A stretch of 40,526 nt of DNA from Azolla pinnata (GCA_037176905.1 JBBBWG010033052.1:1-40526), one strand, 5' to 3'. Positions 25,917-37,969 are shown, numbered from the stretch's first letter. Notes: a model not told the origin generated them from the letters alone. Numbers and translations are program-made.

Positions 25917-26850
25917 TGCAAAAGGGTGGCATCTTCACCAAATGGACGTGAAGAATGTGTTCCTTCAAGGGGTCCTTGAAGAAAAAGTATAAACGGACGT
26001 ACAGTCCCTTGGATTTCGGTCAAAATTGCATTCGAGAGAAGTGACACAAGTATCTTAACGAGCTGATGTAAGCTCTGCGTGCTTGGCGCTCGAAGATTAC
26101 ATAATTTTTACATAAAATCGGCCTTGAGACTTCTCATGCAGACACATCTCTCTATGTCTACCAAGGGTGTGCAAACACACTCTACGTCCTGCTTTATGTG
26201 GATGATCTGATCATGACAAGAGAAAACTTGGCTGACATCAATCGCATCAAGGCCCAACTATCTTCATATGAAGGATCTAGATAAATTGCATTACTTTCTT
26301 GGGATCGAAGTGATCCATACGCCACTAGGCATATTGTTGATGCAACGTCATTATACCCTAAACATGTTCAAATTTGGAATGACTGAATGTAAGCCTCTGC
26401 CAAAACCCCCAGCCACAATCAAAAGATGCAAAATGACTCAAGCTAAGCTTGCGACCAATTGTAGTTCCAGTAGATAGTACACGACCTAACCTAGGTTATC
26501 CAGTTGAATTACTTAATCAGTTTGTGCAAAAGCTGGGGATTGCTATACAAAAAGGATATCATGGTGTAGGTACAGTGCTTTATGGATGCAAATCGGACTG
26601 GAGATGGCATTGATCAACGACCGACATTAAAATTTATGTTCACTCTTGGTAGTGTGGCGATCTTATGGAGCAACAAGGTGCAACTAACAATAGCGTTATC
26701 CAACATGGAGGTTGAGTAGCGAGGAGCTGTATTAGTGACCTACGAGGCGATTTTGCTGAAGCGACCCTTAAAGGATCTTTACATGACAATTGTTAAATCG
26801 ATCATGATCGATTATGACAACCTCAACAACATCCAACTTAGCACATAGAC
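25917..26850 (+). pseudogene. Ty1/copia pol remnant (reverse transcriptase and RNase H)
   Basis: The domain order of copia pol is readable through several frameshifts and stops. QMDVKNVFLQG (about 25939) is the RT core start. HKIGLETSHADTSLYVY follows, then the YVDD catalytic motif (26195-26206), MKDLDKLHYFLGIEV (26268) and RHYTLNMFKFGM. RNase H follows with DANRTGD (about 26584), LGSVAILWSNK and a degraded ALSNMEVE. The element is clearly inactive. Its 5' part (gag, protease, integrase) is missing because a CACTA terminus abuts it. A probable 3' LTR begins at 27540. Confidence 0.85.
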
Positions 26851-26859
26851 GTGCACTAT

Positions 26860-27530
26860 CATTTTGTGTGTGAGTATTGTCCTCCGCAGCGAGGTTGATT
26901 TGCAACATGTCTACACATGTATAAGGTCACGCAAAAGTCACACACAAAACATATGCGTGGTAGCATCCTGCGTTAACAAAACACAAACTCATGCCGAGTC
27001 AGTTGAGTGTGCGGTTTTCGTGTTAACAAAATGAAGGCTCATGTCAAGTAGACCGAGCACACGGTTTTGAAGTCTGCATTAACAAAAATTGCGCAATAGG
27101 GGGACTGTGACACAAAAACACATAGTCATGGTAACAAGTCCGCATCACCAAAGCTTGCGTGGCAAGACATCCGTGACAACAAAACAATCATGCGAGCAGA
27201 GGATAGCTACAAGAAGACTATAAACTACAGGACTGCAAGCAAAGCCCAAGGAGCAGTTGTAGTAGCTAAAAGCATGCAGGAACTATTGGGACTACAAGAG
27301 CAAATGGAGTTGCACGAGTTGAAGGAGCTCAAAGATGTAATGAGCACAGAAGTAACTATAGGAGCCAAGGAAGTAGCGAAAAAGGATGGAGCTAAGGATG
27401 CTCCATGAGCAAAAGGAGCCATAGGCATTGGAACAACAATAAGAGTGGCAAGCGCAGAGTGCAAAAGAATTGCAACCGTAGAGACACAACTATGGCTACA
27501 ACAGAGCGAGTCATGCCAAAAAGTTGTGTT
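26860..27530. other. Region between copia RNase H and probable 3' LTR
   Basis: It contains three to four diverged copies of a word like gttaacaaaa(c)acaaactcatg near 26970-27090 and a 72-codon Lys/Glu/Ala-rich frame at 27190-27408 with no recognised motif. The stretch was probably part of the copia element or of an older insertion. Confidence 0.3.
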
Positions 27531-27539
27531 TGAGGGGAG

Positions 27540-27890
27540 TGTTGAGTGACTATCTCAACTTTATGACACGGTTGTTAACGGGTTGTGAGAATCTAGTCAA
27601 AATAAATTCCTCTACATTTATGATCCCACATGTTTCTTTCATGTACTTGGTCAGTTAACAATCTTAGATGGACATTCAAGATGCCCATCCTTATAGTCAT
27701 GACATCATGACACCTGCTTTCCCATGATGTAAAAAATATATTATGGTGGTTATATAAGTCTCTTAGATGGACATTCAAGATGCCCATCCTTATAGTCATG
27801 ACATCATGACACCTGCTTTCCCATGATGTAAGAAATATATTATGGTGGTTATATAAGACTTCTTTTGGGCACTTTTGTATGTTACATAAA
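27540..27890 (+). mobile_element. Probable copia 3' LTR (right border uncertain)
   Basis: A purine-rich tract (tgaggggag) is followed by TGTTGAGTGACTATC, the usual arrangement of polypurine tract and LTR start in copia elements. Within it lies a 99-bp tandem duplication carrying a TATA-like tggttatataag in each copy. The LTR end could not be fixed and the 5' LTR was not found. Confidence 0.5.
27662..27859 (+). repeat. 99-bp tandem duplication with TATA and bZIP-like palindrome
   Basis: The units 27662-27760 and 27761-27859 are nearly identical. Each contains the inverted repeat gtcatga-ca-tcatgac, which includes TGACATCA (resembling as-1/CRE bZIP sites), and ends with ttatataag, a TATA-like word. 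This looks like duplicated LTR enhancer plus core promoter. Confidence 0.85.
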
Positions 27891-27899
27891 ATAATTTAC

Positions 27900-29000
27900 T
27901 TTTCTACATGAGAAGAAATTGAAGAGTTCAAAGTACAATATTATGCAACTAGCAAGAGAAGAGCGTGATGCGATACATGAGCATGAGTTCACTAATGTCC
28001 CACTACATATGTTTTCTTGATAGACTTGCCTAGAATAAGAGTATGTAGTAGTCATAATATCTAATACAAAGATAAACGGATCAGTCATACACTGTCTATG
28101 ACACTATTGATCAGAACTAGTATACACCGGATTGTGGAGTGATCGGCACATATCAGGGAGATAATGGGCAAAAATAGGAATGTATTGAAATTATTCAAAG
28201 CATTATTAAACTAGACTTCTAAAGATTCGATGTAGATAGTTTAAAGATGTTATGGGTAAGGTCCCACAATGTTCCATCAATTTAAATCCTAGTGGCTTTA
28301 CGATAATCAATTCCATGACGCTTTGTAGTGCAAAAGAGAGAACTCTCATCTTACCATCTCATTGTGAATAGGTATATATATATATATATATCCAAATGTG
28401 AAACATATACAATTGGATTGTAAGTATATTTTGATATATGTTCTAATGCAGCAACCATTTTATTGTTTGATTTTTCTAGCGATTTTCTAACCTATATTAC
28501 ACATGAGAAGTGGTGGTATGTGATATTGATGAATCCAACTAAAAAGCCATTCTTTTACTCCTTGCTACAAAGGTGGGTATATATCATGATGAGTCGGCTG
28601 ACATTGTGTCTAACAGCAAGTGAGAACACTTGAGTTTGGCTAGTTGAATATGCTTGTAGATATTGTAGCAGACCATGTGAATACTACCACCAAACTATAA
28701 CATGAGCGCCAATGCAACATTGGGGGGACCGATCGGTATCAATAGCACATGGATCCATCATCTTTAGAGGCTATAATATCTAATGTAGATGACGATGATC
28801 AAGATTATCCAAACTGACTCATTAACACCGGACTTTTGTATCAAGTTAGGGTCTAGGCCATTGATATCAATAAAGACCCTAGTTTCTTCATTGATATCAA
28901 TCGTTCCTTGTAATTGATACTTATCTATTGATCTCACCAGTTCATGCAATGTGTAATCTTGTATGTACTTGTAATAAGTATGAATTCAATGTGTAGTTGC
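27900..29000. other. Unrecognised transposon-like debris
   Basis: Short broken frames only, and a small (TA)n run at about 28373-28390. It may contain the rest of the copia LTR flank. No motif was recognised. Confidence 0.35.
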
Positions 29001-29039
29001 ATCCAAGGAGCATCTAATTTGAAATTACAAGATTAGTTG

Positions 29040-29320
29040 CCTCAAATAGTGTAGTAATGGCACATCAAACAGTCCATCAATGTCGGTGCAGCAAAAATTT
29101 GCAATTACTTTGCATCAATAGTGTTAGTACTTGCGTCAAATATGTAGCAATTATGCGTCAATGATGCAACAACTTCGTGTCTAAGCCATTGCAAACTGGC
29201 CTCAAAATTTTTGGCTAGTATGTGTCAATATATGCATCAATATTTTGTCAAATCTAATATTATTTTGGTTAGCAACAAGTGTGTCAACTACGTGGCAATT
29301 TTTGTATCAATTGACAAAAT
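29040..29320. repeat. Degenerate tgcgtcaa/gtagcaatt repeats
   Basis: Short imperfect words (tgcatcaatattttg, gcgtcaaatatgtagcaatt) of the family seen in the CACTA subterminal tracts. No terminus was seen next to it. Confidence 0.5.
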
Positions 29321-29780
29321 TTTTGTGGGGTTATGATCCCCTAAATGATTTAGTCAATCATTCTACGATGCAATTTTGTCCTTTTTGTGGGGTTATGATA
29401 CTCTATATGTTTATTTCTTATATTGATGGAAGAAGAAAGTTTGATTGCCAATGCCACTTGAGCTTGATTTTAATCAGAATTGAGCTTAAGACTATTATCA
29501 AAATAAATAACCACCACATAACTAGGTTGCAAAAGTTATTTACAATTATGCTTCCACAAACATAACCTTATACCATCATATGAACTAGTTACATTTAACA
29601 AAAGGAATCTTTCTGAGAATAATGACTCTTGAACTCGAACTCCATGAGCATGGCAACACCTCTTCGAGCCGGACGGCAACAATAGTGGCGAGATTCTCGC
29701 CTTTTTTGTTGTATCTATGGCCTGATTTTCGAGTCGCAAGCTTTTATTTAAAAGTTATATAAAAGTTTTTGTTTTTTTCT

Positions 29781-30190
29781 TCCTAGCTATCTCCCTAACG
29801 AAGAGTCCATTTTTACAAATTTTCTTTTCATGTGAGTACCATCATACAAACAAAACAACGGAAGGCAAGTGTCGTTCCCAACTTAGACTCTGAAGGGTAA
29901 AACTCGTTGTATCTCACTGTGACTGGAATCTTGAAACACTCCACAAATATTGTGTAACACTGATGGCAATCTTCTACTCAGTGTATCTCACTGTGTTTGG
30001 AATCTTAAAACACTCCACAAATATTGTGTAACACCGATGGCAATCTTCCTGGCTATCTCCCTAACGAAGAATCCATTGTTACAAATTTTCTTTTCATGTG
30101 AGTACCATCATACAAACAACACGATGGAAGGCAAGTGTCGTTCCCGGTTTAGACTCTGAAGGGTAAAACTCATTGTATCTCAATGTGTTT
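29781..30190. repeat. 266-bp higher-order duplication
   Basis: The block tcctagctatctccctaacg through gaagggtaaaactcg (from 29781) is repeated from 30047 with a few substitutions. The duplicated segment includes the first copies of the 74-bp unit. Confidence 0.85.
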
Positions 30191-30708
30191 GGAATCTTGA
30201 AACACTCCACACATATTGTGTAAGCACTGATGGCAATCTTCTACTCAGTGTATCTCACTGTGTCTAGAATCTTAAAACACTCCACAAATATTATGTAACA
30301 CTGATGGCAATCTTCTACTCACTGTATCACACTGTGACTAGAATCTTGAAACACTCCACAAATATTGTGTAACACTGATGGCAATCATCTCCTCACTGTA
30401 TCTCACTGTGTCTGGAATTTTAAAACACTCCACAAATATTGTGTAACACCGATGGCAATCTTCTACTCACTGTATCTTACTATGTCTGGAATATTAAAAC
30501 ACTCCACAAATATTGTGTAACACTGATGGCAATCATCTACTCACTGCATCTCACTGTGTCTGGACTCTTAAAACACTCCACAAATATTGTGTAACACTGA
30601 TGGCAATCTTCTACTCAATGTATCTCACTGTGTCTGGACTCTTAAAACACTCCACAAATATTGTGTAACACTGATGGCAATCTTCTACTCACTGTATCTC
30701 ACTGTATT
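29905..30708. repeat. 73-74-bp minisatellite upstream of the methyltransferase gene
   Basis: About nine copies of a unit containing tatctcactgtgtctggaatc, cactccacaaatattgtgta and acactgatggcaatcttcta, at roughly 29937, 30010, 30203, 30277, 30350, 30424, 30498, 30572 and 30645 (position of the cactccac word). A tenth, diverged copy follows the 24-bp array at 30969. Confidence 0.9.
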
Positions 30709-30962
30709 GTGTCTGGAATCTTGTATCCCCCCGTGTCTGGAATCTTGTATCTCACCATGTCTGGAATCTTGTATCTCACCGTGTCTGGAATCTTGTATCC
30801 CCCCGTGTCTGGAATCTTATATCTCACCGTGTCTGGAATCTTGTATCTCACCGTGTCTGGAATCTTGTATCCCCCCGTGTCTGGAATCTTGTATCTCACC
30901 GTGTCTGGAATCTTGTATCTCACCGTGTCTGGAATCTTGTATCTCACCGTGTCTGGAATCTT
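30709..30962. repeat. 24-bp array with a 72-bp higher-order pattern
   Basis: Ten full units of gtgtctggaatcttgtat followed by cccccc or ctcacc. The order of endings is C S S C S S C S S S, where C is cccccc and S is ctcacc, so the array grew by amplification of three-unit (72-bp) blocks. The 24-mer is part of the 74-bp unit beside it. The array ends about 105 bp before the ATG of the methyltransferase gene. It translates without stops in several frames, which is a repeat artefact. Confidence 0.92.
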
Positions 30963-31067
30963 GAAAGACTCCACATATATTATGTGTAACACTGATGGCA
31001 ACCTTCTAATTTCTTGTCATATAGAAGAGAACCAAGAGGCTGCGTTCTTCTCTCTGCGCGTTTGATC

Positions 31068-33655
31068 ATGGACGAGGGCGATGCATTCTTCATGGTCATG
31101 GCCTCCTTTCTAGCCATGGAGCCTGCCCTGCGTCTCATTCAGCTCGCCAGGTACTGCCTCGCCTTCCCTTCCTTGTCGGCGCAAGAACCTCTTCCTCCTG
31201 TGATTTATCGATTTTTCTGTAACTTGCAGAGCTTCTGGACATGGTCGGCTTTCTCAGCGATTCCAAGCTTTTCTCCACCACTCTTGCCTCAATCACTCTG
31301 TATGCCTCTGCCTTCTTTGCAAGACCCGTCTCGTCATGTTCGCGTCATTGTTGTGAAGCATTTTCCGGGGCTGTCAGGTTGCCAGGAGGTTTCCTCCGAG
31401 TAATGTGTATGTGCGTAATCTGCTGAAGCATGTCATCCTGGAGGCTGAGGCCGAAGGTGAAGAAGTGTTGGATGCCCTCTACCAGGCGTTGCTCATTGCC
31501 TCCGCCCCTTCCCACACACACCAGGTACACAAGATCCCTCAAACTCTCGCTCATTCCTTTCCCCATCAATCACTAGTCTCTCTAGCCTACTAAGGAAGGC
31601 ATTGGAGCTCCATCCCAACGTTGTTGGTTCCTCAGCGATAAAATCAAACCAAGCTGGAAGTTTTCAAAATGCTCGGCAGATGCATTGTGGTCCCTTCCAG
31701 CGGTAATTTGGTCTTCAAGCCACGTCTCATACACAAACCCACTGGATCCTACTATTTTTCGTCGATTTTTAACACTCCTATCAGATTACCATTCACGACT
31801 CTCATCCCCTACTACATATGGATGATTTTTCTGGATAAGTTAGTAAAATTCGGGTACTGTACCCCTTTGTACTTGGCTTCAGAATATTGATAAATATTGT
31901 CAGCATCCAAAGGATGCCCACAGAGTCGTAAAGAAAATCTGTTACTAGCATCTATAGAACTGTTGAAGGAAAAGTAGGCACAGCCAAAGAGCAGATTCTA
32001 TTTGTAAGTAGCAGGCAAAAGTAGAAAGGTATATACAAAAGAGGCCAGTATAACCTATTAATACAAAATTAGGATATGTGGGTGAAGTGGTGGTTTGATG
32101 GTTATGTGATCTTGTATTACCAAATAGGTACAATGAATGAAGAATATGCTTGGAAAAGTAGGAGGAGGAGAGAAGGAATCTAAAAAGTCGCAGATTGAGA
32201 GAGAGAAGTCTAGGTAGAGAATGTAGAGGAGAGACAATAAAGATGACAGAGTGCAAGTCTAGAGCTGCCATTCTCCAATACATCTCATCTCTAGAATGGT
32301 GCTCCAACAGTAAGTTGCCAAGAAATCGATTAATGGTCTGCATTGGAAGTGGCTTAGTAAATAAATTAGCCACATTTTCTTGAGTAAGACAACGCGTAAA
32401 ATTGATGGCTAATGATTTCACTAATTCACAAGCAAAATGGTTGTGCAATTCAATGTCTTGCTTTTTACAACGAAATTTTGAGCTATGTGGTAACGCGCAT
32501 GCACTTTAGCTGTCAGTAAAAACTGGAATAGGAGAGTTGTGCGAGAACACTAACGTGGCAGATTAGTTGCATTAACCAAAGCAACTCGCATCAATTATCC
32601 AAATAGGCTTGTTATTCAGCTTTTGTCAAGGAAGTAGAAATTAAATGTTGCTTCTTTGATATCCAAGAAATTACACCTGAGCCTAACACAAAACAATATC
32701 TGGATGTGAACTGTCTCACTATCACTATCCAAACAGTGTCACAGTAACCAACAAGCTCATTGCCTCCTCTAAATGAACAACCATATTTGAGTGTGGTGGC
32801 CTTAGTGGTTGAGGCATATCCTGTGGATATTTTGCATGAATTGGGTTTGATATGATGCAAGAGTTGGGTTCGATAGTATGCAAAGTAGATTTTCCATAAG
32901 TCATCTATCTGTATGATAGCACTGGTATCTGCTATCTACTCATCAATGATTGAGGTAGTTGAATGCCAAGGAGAATACTTTCTTTGGCTAAGTGTGCCAA
33001 GTTTGATTTTGATGTAGGTTGAGCTTTGGTAAAAAAGGTCTTCTTGGCATTGTATCTTCTCTTTTTCCAATAGATGGGCTTAATATGAATTAGTAGCCAC
33101 AATAATGACATGTGCATTTCTATGGGCTATGTTGTTTCCTGGGATAGGATTGTTTTTCTTTTGTAGTCTATTATTCTTTGGTATGGTGAGATGCATTCCA
33201 TTAGAGCTTTCAGCATTTTTCTTTCTTGTGGGCTTGTCTTGAAGTATGCAAACTAATGTATTCATATCAGTTGAGTTGGGAAGACAAAATTATGGCACAA
33301 AAGGTCGAGAATGATTCAAGACACTTCAGTAGACAATGTACAAATTCATCTTGGGTTCACTGGCTTCCCAAGGAAACTAACCCCATGAAGCTTGGATCAG
33401 ATGAAAGAAGATAGGTTTGTGTGCTCTTTGGCAAAAACTTTGGCCAAGGCAATGGAGACCCCATAACTCTTATACCTTAATAAAAAAAAGAGATATTTGA
33501 GGGAGCAGATATTGAGGGATGATGTTCAGAAAAGAGGACTGTAGGGGGAGAAGAGAGAGGAGGCTGTACCCAACCACTTGAGCTGGTACACAAGAAAATA
33601 TTATTGCATTAGCTAGCCCTGAAAAGAGTGTGTCTATATCTCTCTTTATATCTAC

Positions 33656-33687
<32 letters not shown>

Positions 33688-36342
33688 ATCTCTCTTTATA
33701 TCTATCTATCTATCTATCTATCTATGTGAACGAACTATCAACTTTTCATTCTTTTCATGTGTTTGCATCATATGTCTTACGAAGTGCTTTGCTTGAACTT
33801 GCAATATTTGCACGTAATCTCATTGATATGATATATGCCTTCTTTTATCTGTATTTGACAGATAAGTTCAGAGTGTGAAGTGGAAACTCATGGAAACAAT
33901 AATGATCGATGCTACAAGTCTTACCTTTTCTCTATGTCGAAGGATGTAATTGCTAAACTCTCTGGTTGTGTTGGAAATGAGCATGCTTCCAAGTTTCTGG
34001 ACATGATCCTAACACTAAGAGTCTCTTTGAATATGCTTGATGGAAGCACTGGGTACATACTCCCCTTCTTTCCTATTTATTCTAATGACATAAATCATGG
34101 CTGTATGTGGCAATCATAAAGTGTAATCTGCCTTACTATGTAATATCATTATGTGTGATTAAGGAGTTCTTCTGCATTAGATGCTATGTTTGGCCAGCAG
34201 GTATCTATCTGTCTGAGTTTTTGCTTGGGAATCCTCATATCTTCACAGGAAAATGTTGCCTAGAGGTACAGCTCATGCTAGTTACATTCTATTTATATTT
34301 GAGTTGACATTTATACAGTGAACTGCGGATATGCATGCAGATTGGCGCTGGTGCTGGCTTGAGCAGTCTTTGTTTGGCTCGATTGAGAGCATCAAAGGTT
34401 AATCCAGTCTGAAAATTTCTTTTCTTTCATGTGTGCATGTTGGTGTGCATTTTTCTAGAACTGTGGCAAGAAAGTGATATGGCACTGGTCTAGGTTGGGA
34501 AGAATGATCATATTAGGCTTTATAACTCCATCTAAAGAACTGGGCTCTTTAAAGTTGCATTGTGGTGTTCACGGTTCAATGCCCTTGTATATGAACGTTT
34601 AGAATCGACAAGATAACTAAATATTGTGAGGCCACATAACACACACATCCAAAGTGAGAAAACTATAGCATATACATAGATATTGATGTACCTCCTCTTG
34701 TAAATCTTAGCCTAACGTTGTGTTCTGTTTGTTTGATTGAAATTTGTTTCTAAGTCTTTTCAATGGCCTTGTTCATGGATTGAAATGCTTAATGCAATTA
34801 AACCTTAAAAATCAGAAACTCAACTAAATTTTGACAGGATGACAGTAAAAATCTATCCACAGGGTGAAAAGCATAATTTTGCTAACATTTGCATTGTAAT
34901 AGAATCTGCTTGTATGAAATCTGTGACTCCACTTTTTTCTTATGCTGCTCTTCAAGCTAGCCTTGGAGACATTTGCATTATGTACGAACTACTATTTAAC
35001 TTATTAATATGCTCTTTTGCTTCCTTACTTTGATGCATTTTCAGGTTATAGCAACAGATGGTAACCTGTCTACGATTGCTAACTTGAAGCACAATTTCTC
35101 ATTAAATGCCATGCTACCGAAGGATGAGCAACAAAGTGCTAAAGTAAGCTAGCTTATCTACATCTCTAATTGAGAAATATTTTTATGGAAGCTTTGATCT
35201 ATGGGGTACTAGTGTTCTTTCAGATTTGTACACCGAAATGTAGTAGGTTCAAGGGTTAAGTAGGACTGGGTGCCTACTCATACTAAATTGTCAATCATGT
35301 ATCATGTTCATACATGTATTGTTCTTATTGTTTGAGAATCACTGTCTGTGCCAAAATAACTCCAAATGATTCGCTTACCTGTGGTTTACAGCATGCATCA
35401 TATCTTGCTCATGGTTTAAGATTGTATATGTAATTTTTCCATTCTTTTTGAATGTGGCCAAGCATCAATATGATTTGCAAATTACCAGAAGGAACATATG
35501 CTGGTATTCAATGTTGGGCACTAAAGTTTTATGTAATATTTTGTGGTTGCTATTGGATAAGCTGTGAATATGATGGATCAATGTTGTAGTGCCTTCTTCA
35601 TTGTAGCTTCAGCTATTAGGGCTGAAATGATGTTTTTTGGTAGGCCAAACATATGAGAGGTGTGATTACATGGTAGTGCCATTGTTAGGGGGTGTAAATG
35701 AATGGCAGATTGAAACTCGGGTGCTTAATATGGTAATTGCTTGAGTTTCCTCCTTTTCTCTTTTTGGGATTCCTTCATATCTATGACTACATGATTGCTT
35801 GCAACATCATTTCTTGTCTCTCTGGTAGGACGACGATTGTTTGGCCCTCTCCAGGTTTGTTGACACGTTCCTTTTGTTGGATTGTAGGTTGAGTTCAGGG
35901 AACTTTTGTGGGAGATGGCAACAGAGGATGAAGTGAAGAGCTTTAATGCAGATATAATGTGTGTTATAGTGTTACAAGTTCTGAACAGATTTTGGCGAGC
36001 TGTGTATCCATATAAATAAGTTTAATTGTGTCTTGCAGAATCGGTGCTGACATAATCTATGACCCAGTCTGTGTACCTCATCTTGTGAGATTGCTGTCGT
36101 GGCTTCTTTCGAAGCGCAAACAAGATAAAGATGAATCATGTGTTCTCAATTCAATGCCCATAGCTTTCATAGCGACAGTTGTTCGGAACATGGACACCTT
36201 AAACATGTTCATGTCATCAGCACATTTGGCTGGTCTTGTTGTCGAGGATATACCAGAATCTATGAGACCACCAATCCTCTTGCCTCAGGTAACAGAAATT
36301 GACAGGTCTACAATTCTTCTGTACAGAGTTAAGAGCAGGTGA
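31068..36342 (+). CDS. FAM86/EEF2KMT-type protein-lysine methyltransferase, complete, 9 exons
   Basis: A seven-beta-strand SAM-dependent methyltransferase; animal and yeast relatives trimethylate a lysine of translation elongation factor 2 in the cytosol. Exons: 31068-31150, 31230-31299, 31378-31524, 33862-34052, 34181-34265, 34341-34397, 35045-35143, 35888-35958, 36039-36342. Introns are GT-AG and the exons join in frame to 368 codons plus TGA. The N-terminal helical FAM86 region has FLAMEP (15-20) and FPPSNVYVRNLLK. The catalytic part has LNMLDGSTG, VWPAGIYLSEF, motif I LEIGAGAGL (191-199), TDGN after strand 2, LLWE (250-253) and GADIIYDP (270-277), which contains the DxxY signature of this lysine methyltransferase group. 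Intron 3 (2337 bp) carries an antisense copia remnant and a TATC microsatellite. The substrate eEF2 is inferred from the family. The gene appears intact. Confidence 0.94.
31945..33265 (-). pseudogene. Internally deleted Ty1/copia element in intron 3 of the methyltransferase gene
   Basis: Read on the minus strand: a Lys-rich gag tail, a zinc-knuckle relic (CHYCGY, frameshift, HIKPIYWKKRRYNAK) at about 33050-33110, then directly RNase H (GCSFRGGNELVGYCD, VLGSGVISWISKKQ) at 32612-32860, and the RNase H end (HNHFACELV, LTQENVANLFTKPLP) at 32340-32448. Protease, integrase and reverse transcriptase are absent, so about 3 kb has been lost between gag and RNase H. An LTR-like TGTTGGAGC start lies at 32309. 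The element is antisense to its host gene and within a spliced intron. Confidence 0.8.
33650..33725. repeat. TATC microsatellite in intron 3
   Basis: Two (TATC)n blocks separated by tatctctctttata, a compound microsatellite between the copia remnant and exon 4. Confidence 0.92.
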
Positions 36343-37140
36343 AGCATCAATTGGAGATATTGTTAAAAACTCATCCGTATCATCCTCGTGTTTTATGGAT
36401 ATGTTCAGTTAAATTGCCGAATTTGATAAGATGAGCTTTACGGATGGTGATTTTATATTCATGACAAGGATGAGAATGGTATGACAGTCACATAAGGTTG
36501 TTGGAAGAATTCCTGTTTCCGAATTGCATCCTATCCTAGTGTAATACAAATTTCCTCTAGGATTTGTTCTAAAATCTTCCAAATTTTTGAGGAATTGAGA
36601 AGTATTGAAGAAAGACTGCATTTGGAAGACCTCCAAAGCAATGGTTTCCATATCTAGCAATAGCTATGAGCTTGTAGAAGGAGATGATGTAAGATACAAT
36701 TACCATACATTGTTAAATCGATGCCTTTTGGAAGAAGACCAAACTTTAATGAACTCGAGGAGTGGAAGTCACTCAGTGAAATTGCTCGATGAACAGTTCA
36801 ATTTATTGTATCATAAGGTCAAGAACACATCTCGGTTAGCTTAGCCATTGACTTATTCAATACTCAACACATCATGTTCCATGTCTCTTGCTGCAATGAA
36901 CAATGATTGATACAAGAAGAGGATGAGTCATGCCATAATTGACAATCTAAAGATTGTTGAGCTCGATTATGACTATGTAGAGGAGAGCATTAACCTTTGT
37001 ATGTGAGATAAGTGTGTTGTCTAACTAATATATTGAACACTTATTCAATAATAGAAAGTAAATATTTATGAATACTTCAAGGGAAATTTATGTTGCCAAT
37101 ATAACGTTCCAACTTTCTTATTTCTACCACCAGTTACATA
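36343..37140. other. 3' flank of the methyltransferase gene
   Basis: Contains the presumed 3' untranslated region and a 79-codon plus-strand frame at 36605-36844 without a recognised motif. No polyadenylation signal could be assigned with confidence. Confidence 0.35.
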
Positions 37141-37142
37141 AA

Positions 37143-37282
37143 CCATTTAATGATGTGCACTAAGGAATTACCATTTAGTAATGTGCACTAAGTAATTACC
37201 GTTTAGTAATGTGCACTAAGGAATTACCATTTAGTAATGTGCACTAAGGAATTACCATTTAGTAATGTGCACTAAGGAATTA
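37143..37282. repeat. 28-bp tandem repeat, five units
   Basis: Units begin at 37143, 37171, 37199, 37227 and 37255. The consensus is ccatttagtaatgtgcac followed by taaggaatta. The last two spacers are identical; the first unit is the most diverged. Confidence 0.95.
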
Positions 37283-37299
37283 AGTTAAGATAAGTCTAG

Positions 37300-37960
37300 G
37301 AACTGTTAGTCTAAGGATTGTGATTGTAAATGTTGTTGTATCTTTTCTGCTAATAATAATAGGAAGTAGATATATTCAATGTAATTGAAGACGAAATAAG
37401 GATTTCAATAGAAATTTGAATTGTTAGCCCTTCAGAACGAAGAACCAAGACTATCCAAGGATGGTCGAACAGAGTAGCAGTCGTACAAAGAACGTAAAGA
37501 CTCGCACTTAAGACTTGTACTAAATCGTGTAAAAGATAAGATCACAAGATTACACGAAGACAATTGATTCCGCAAAGTAAACTATATTACTCATGAATGT
37601 AAAAAATCTCAACCATTATACAAGTAACCTCCATGACTTTATATACATAACTCGTGTCCCTTTGGTTCTCCCACGAATTGTTGTATTATTTATAATTGTA
37701 TTGTTACGTATTTCCTACATACCGATTTTTTCTTGTTGTTCGTAATAGTACGTGTCATTATGGATTTGAGTTGTATTATCCGACTCCGTACTATTACTAT
37801 CTTGTTGCTTATTCCTATACTATTACATATTACTTTGTAATTTCGTAATATTGCGGACAACACAATGGCATGCCTGTGGGATAGTGTCCTACACGTCCAA
37901 AACCATATTGTGTAAAAATAAAAATTTCCCAAAAAAATTACTAGGCTGCTCGTTCAGCCG
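37300..37960. other. AT-rich stretch, possible LTR remnant
   Basis: A TATA-like word (actttatatacataac) lies at about 37636-37651, followed by a pyrimidine-rich stretch. No frame or terminal repeat could be confirmed. Confidence 0.25.
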
Positions 37961-37969
37961 TCATTGAAT

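Noticed and set aside
30587..31065. Repeat proteins with LESCISPC or SGILYLTV units
   Set aside because: The 24-bp minisatellite has a length divisible by three and no stop words, so several frames stay open by chance.
31241..31426. Alternative reading of the second exon of the methyltransferase gene beginning MVGFLSDSK
   Set aside because: It is out of frame with exon 1 and exon 3; the accepted exon (31230-31299) joins both in frame and matches the GHGRLSQRFQAFL region expected for plant homologues.
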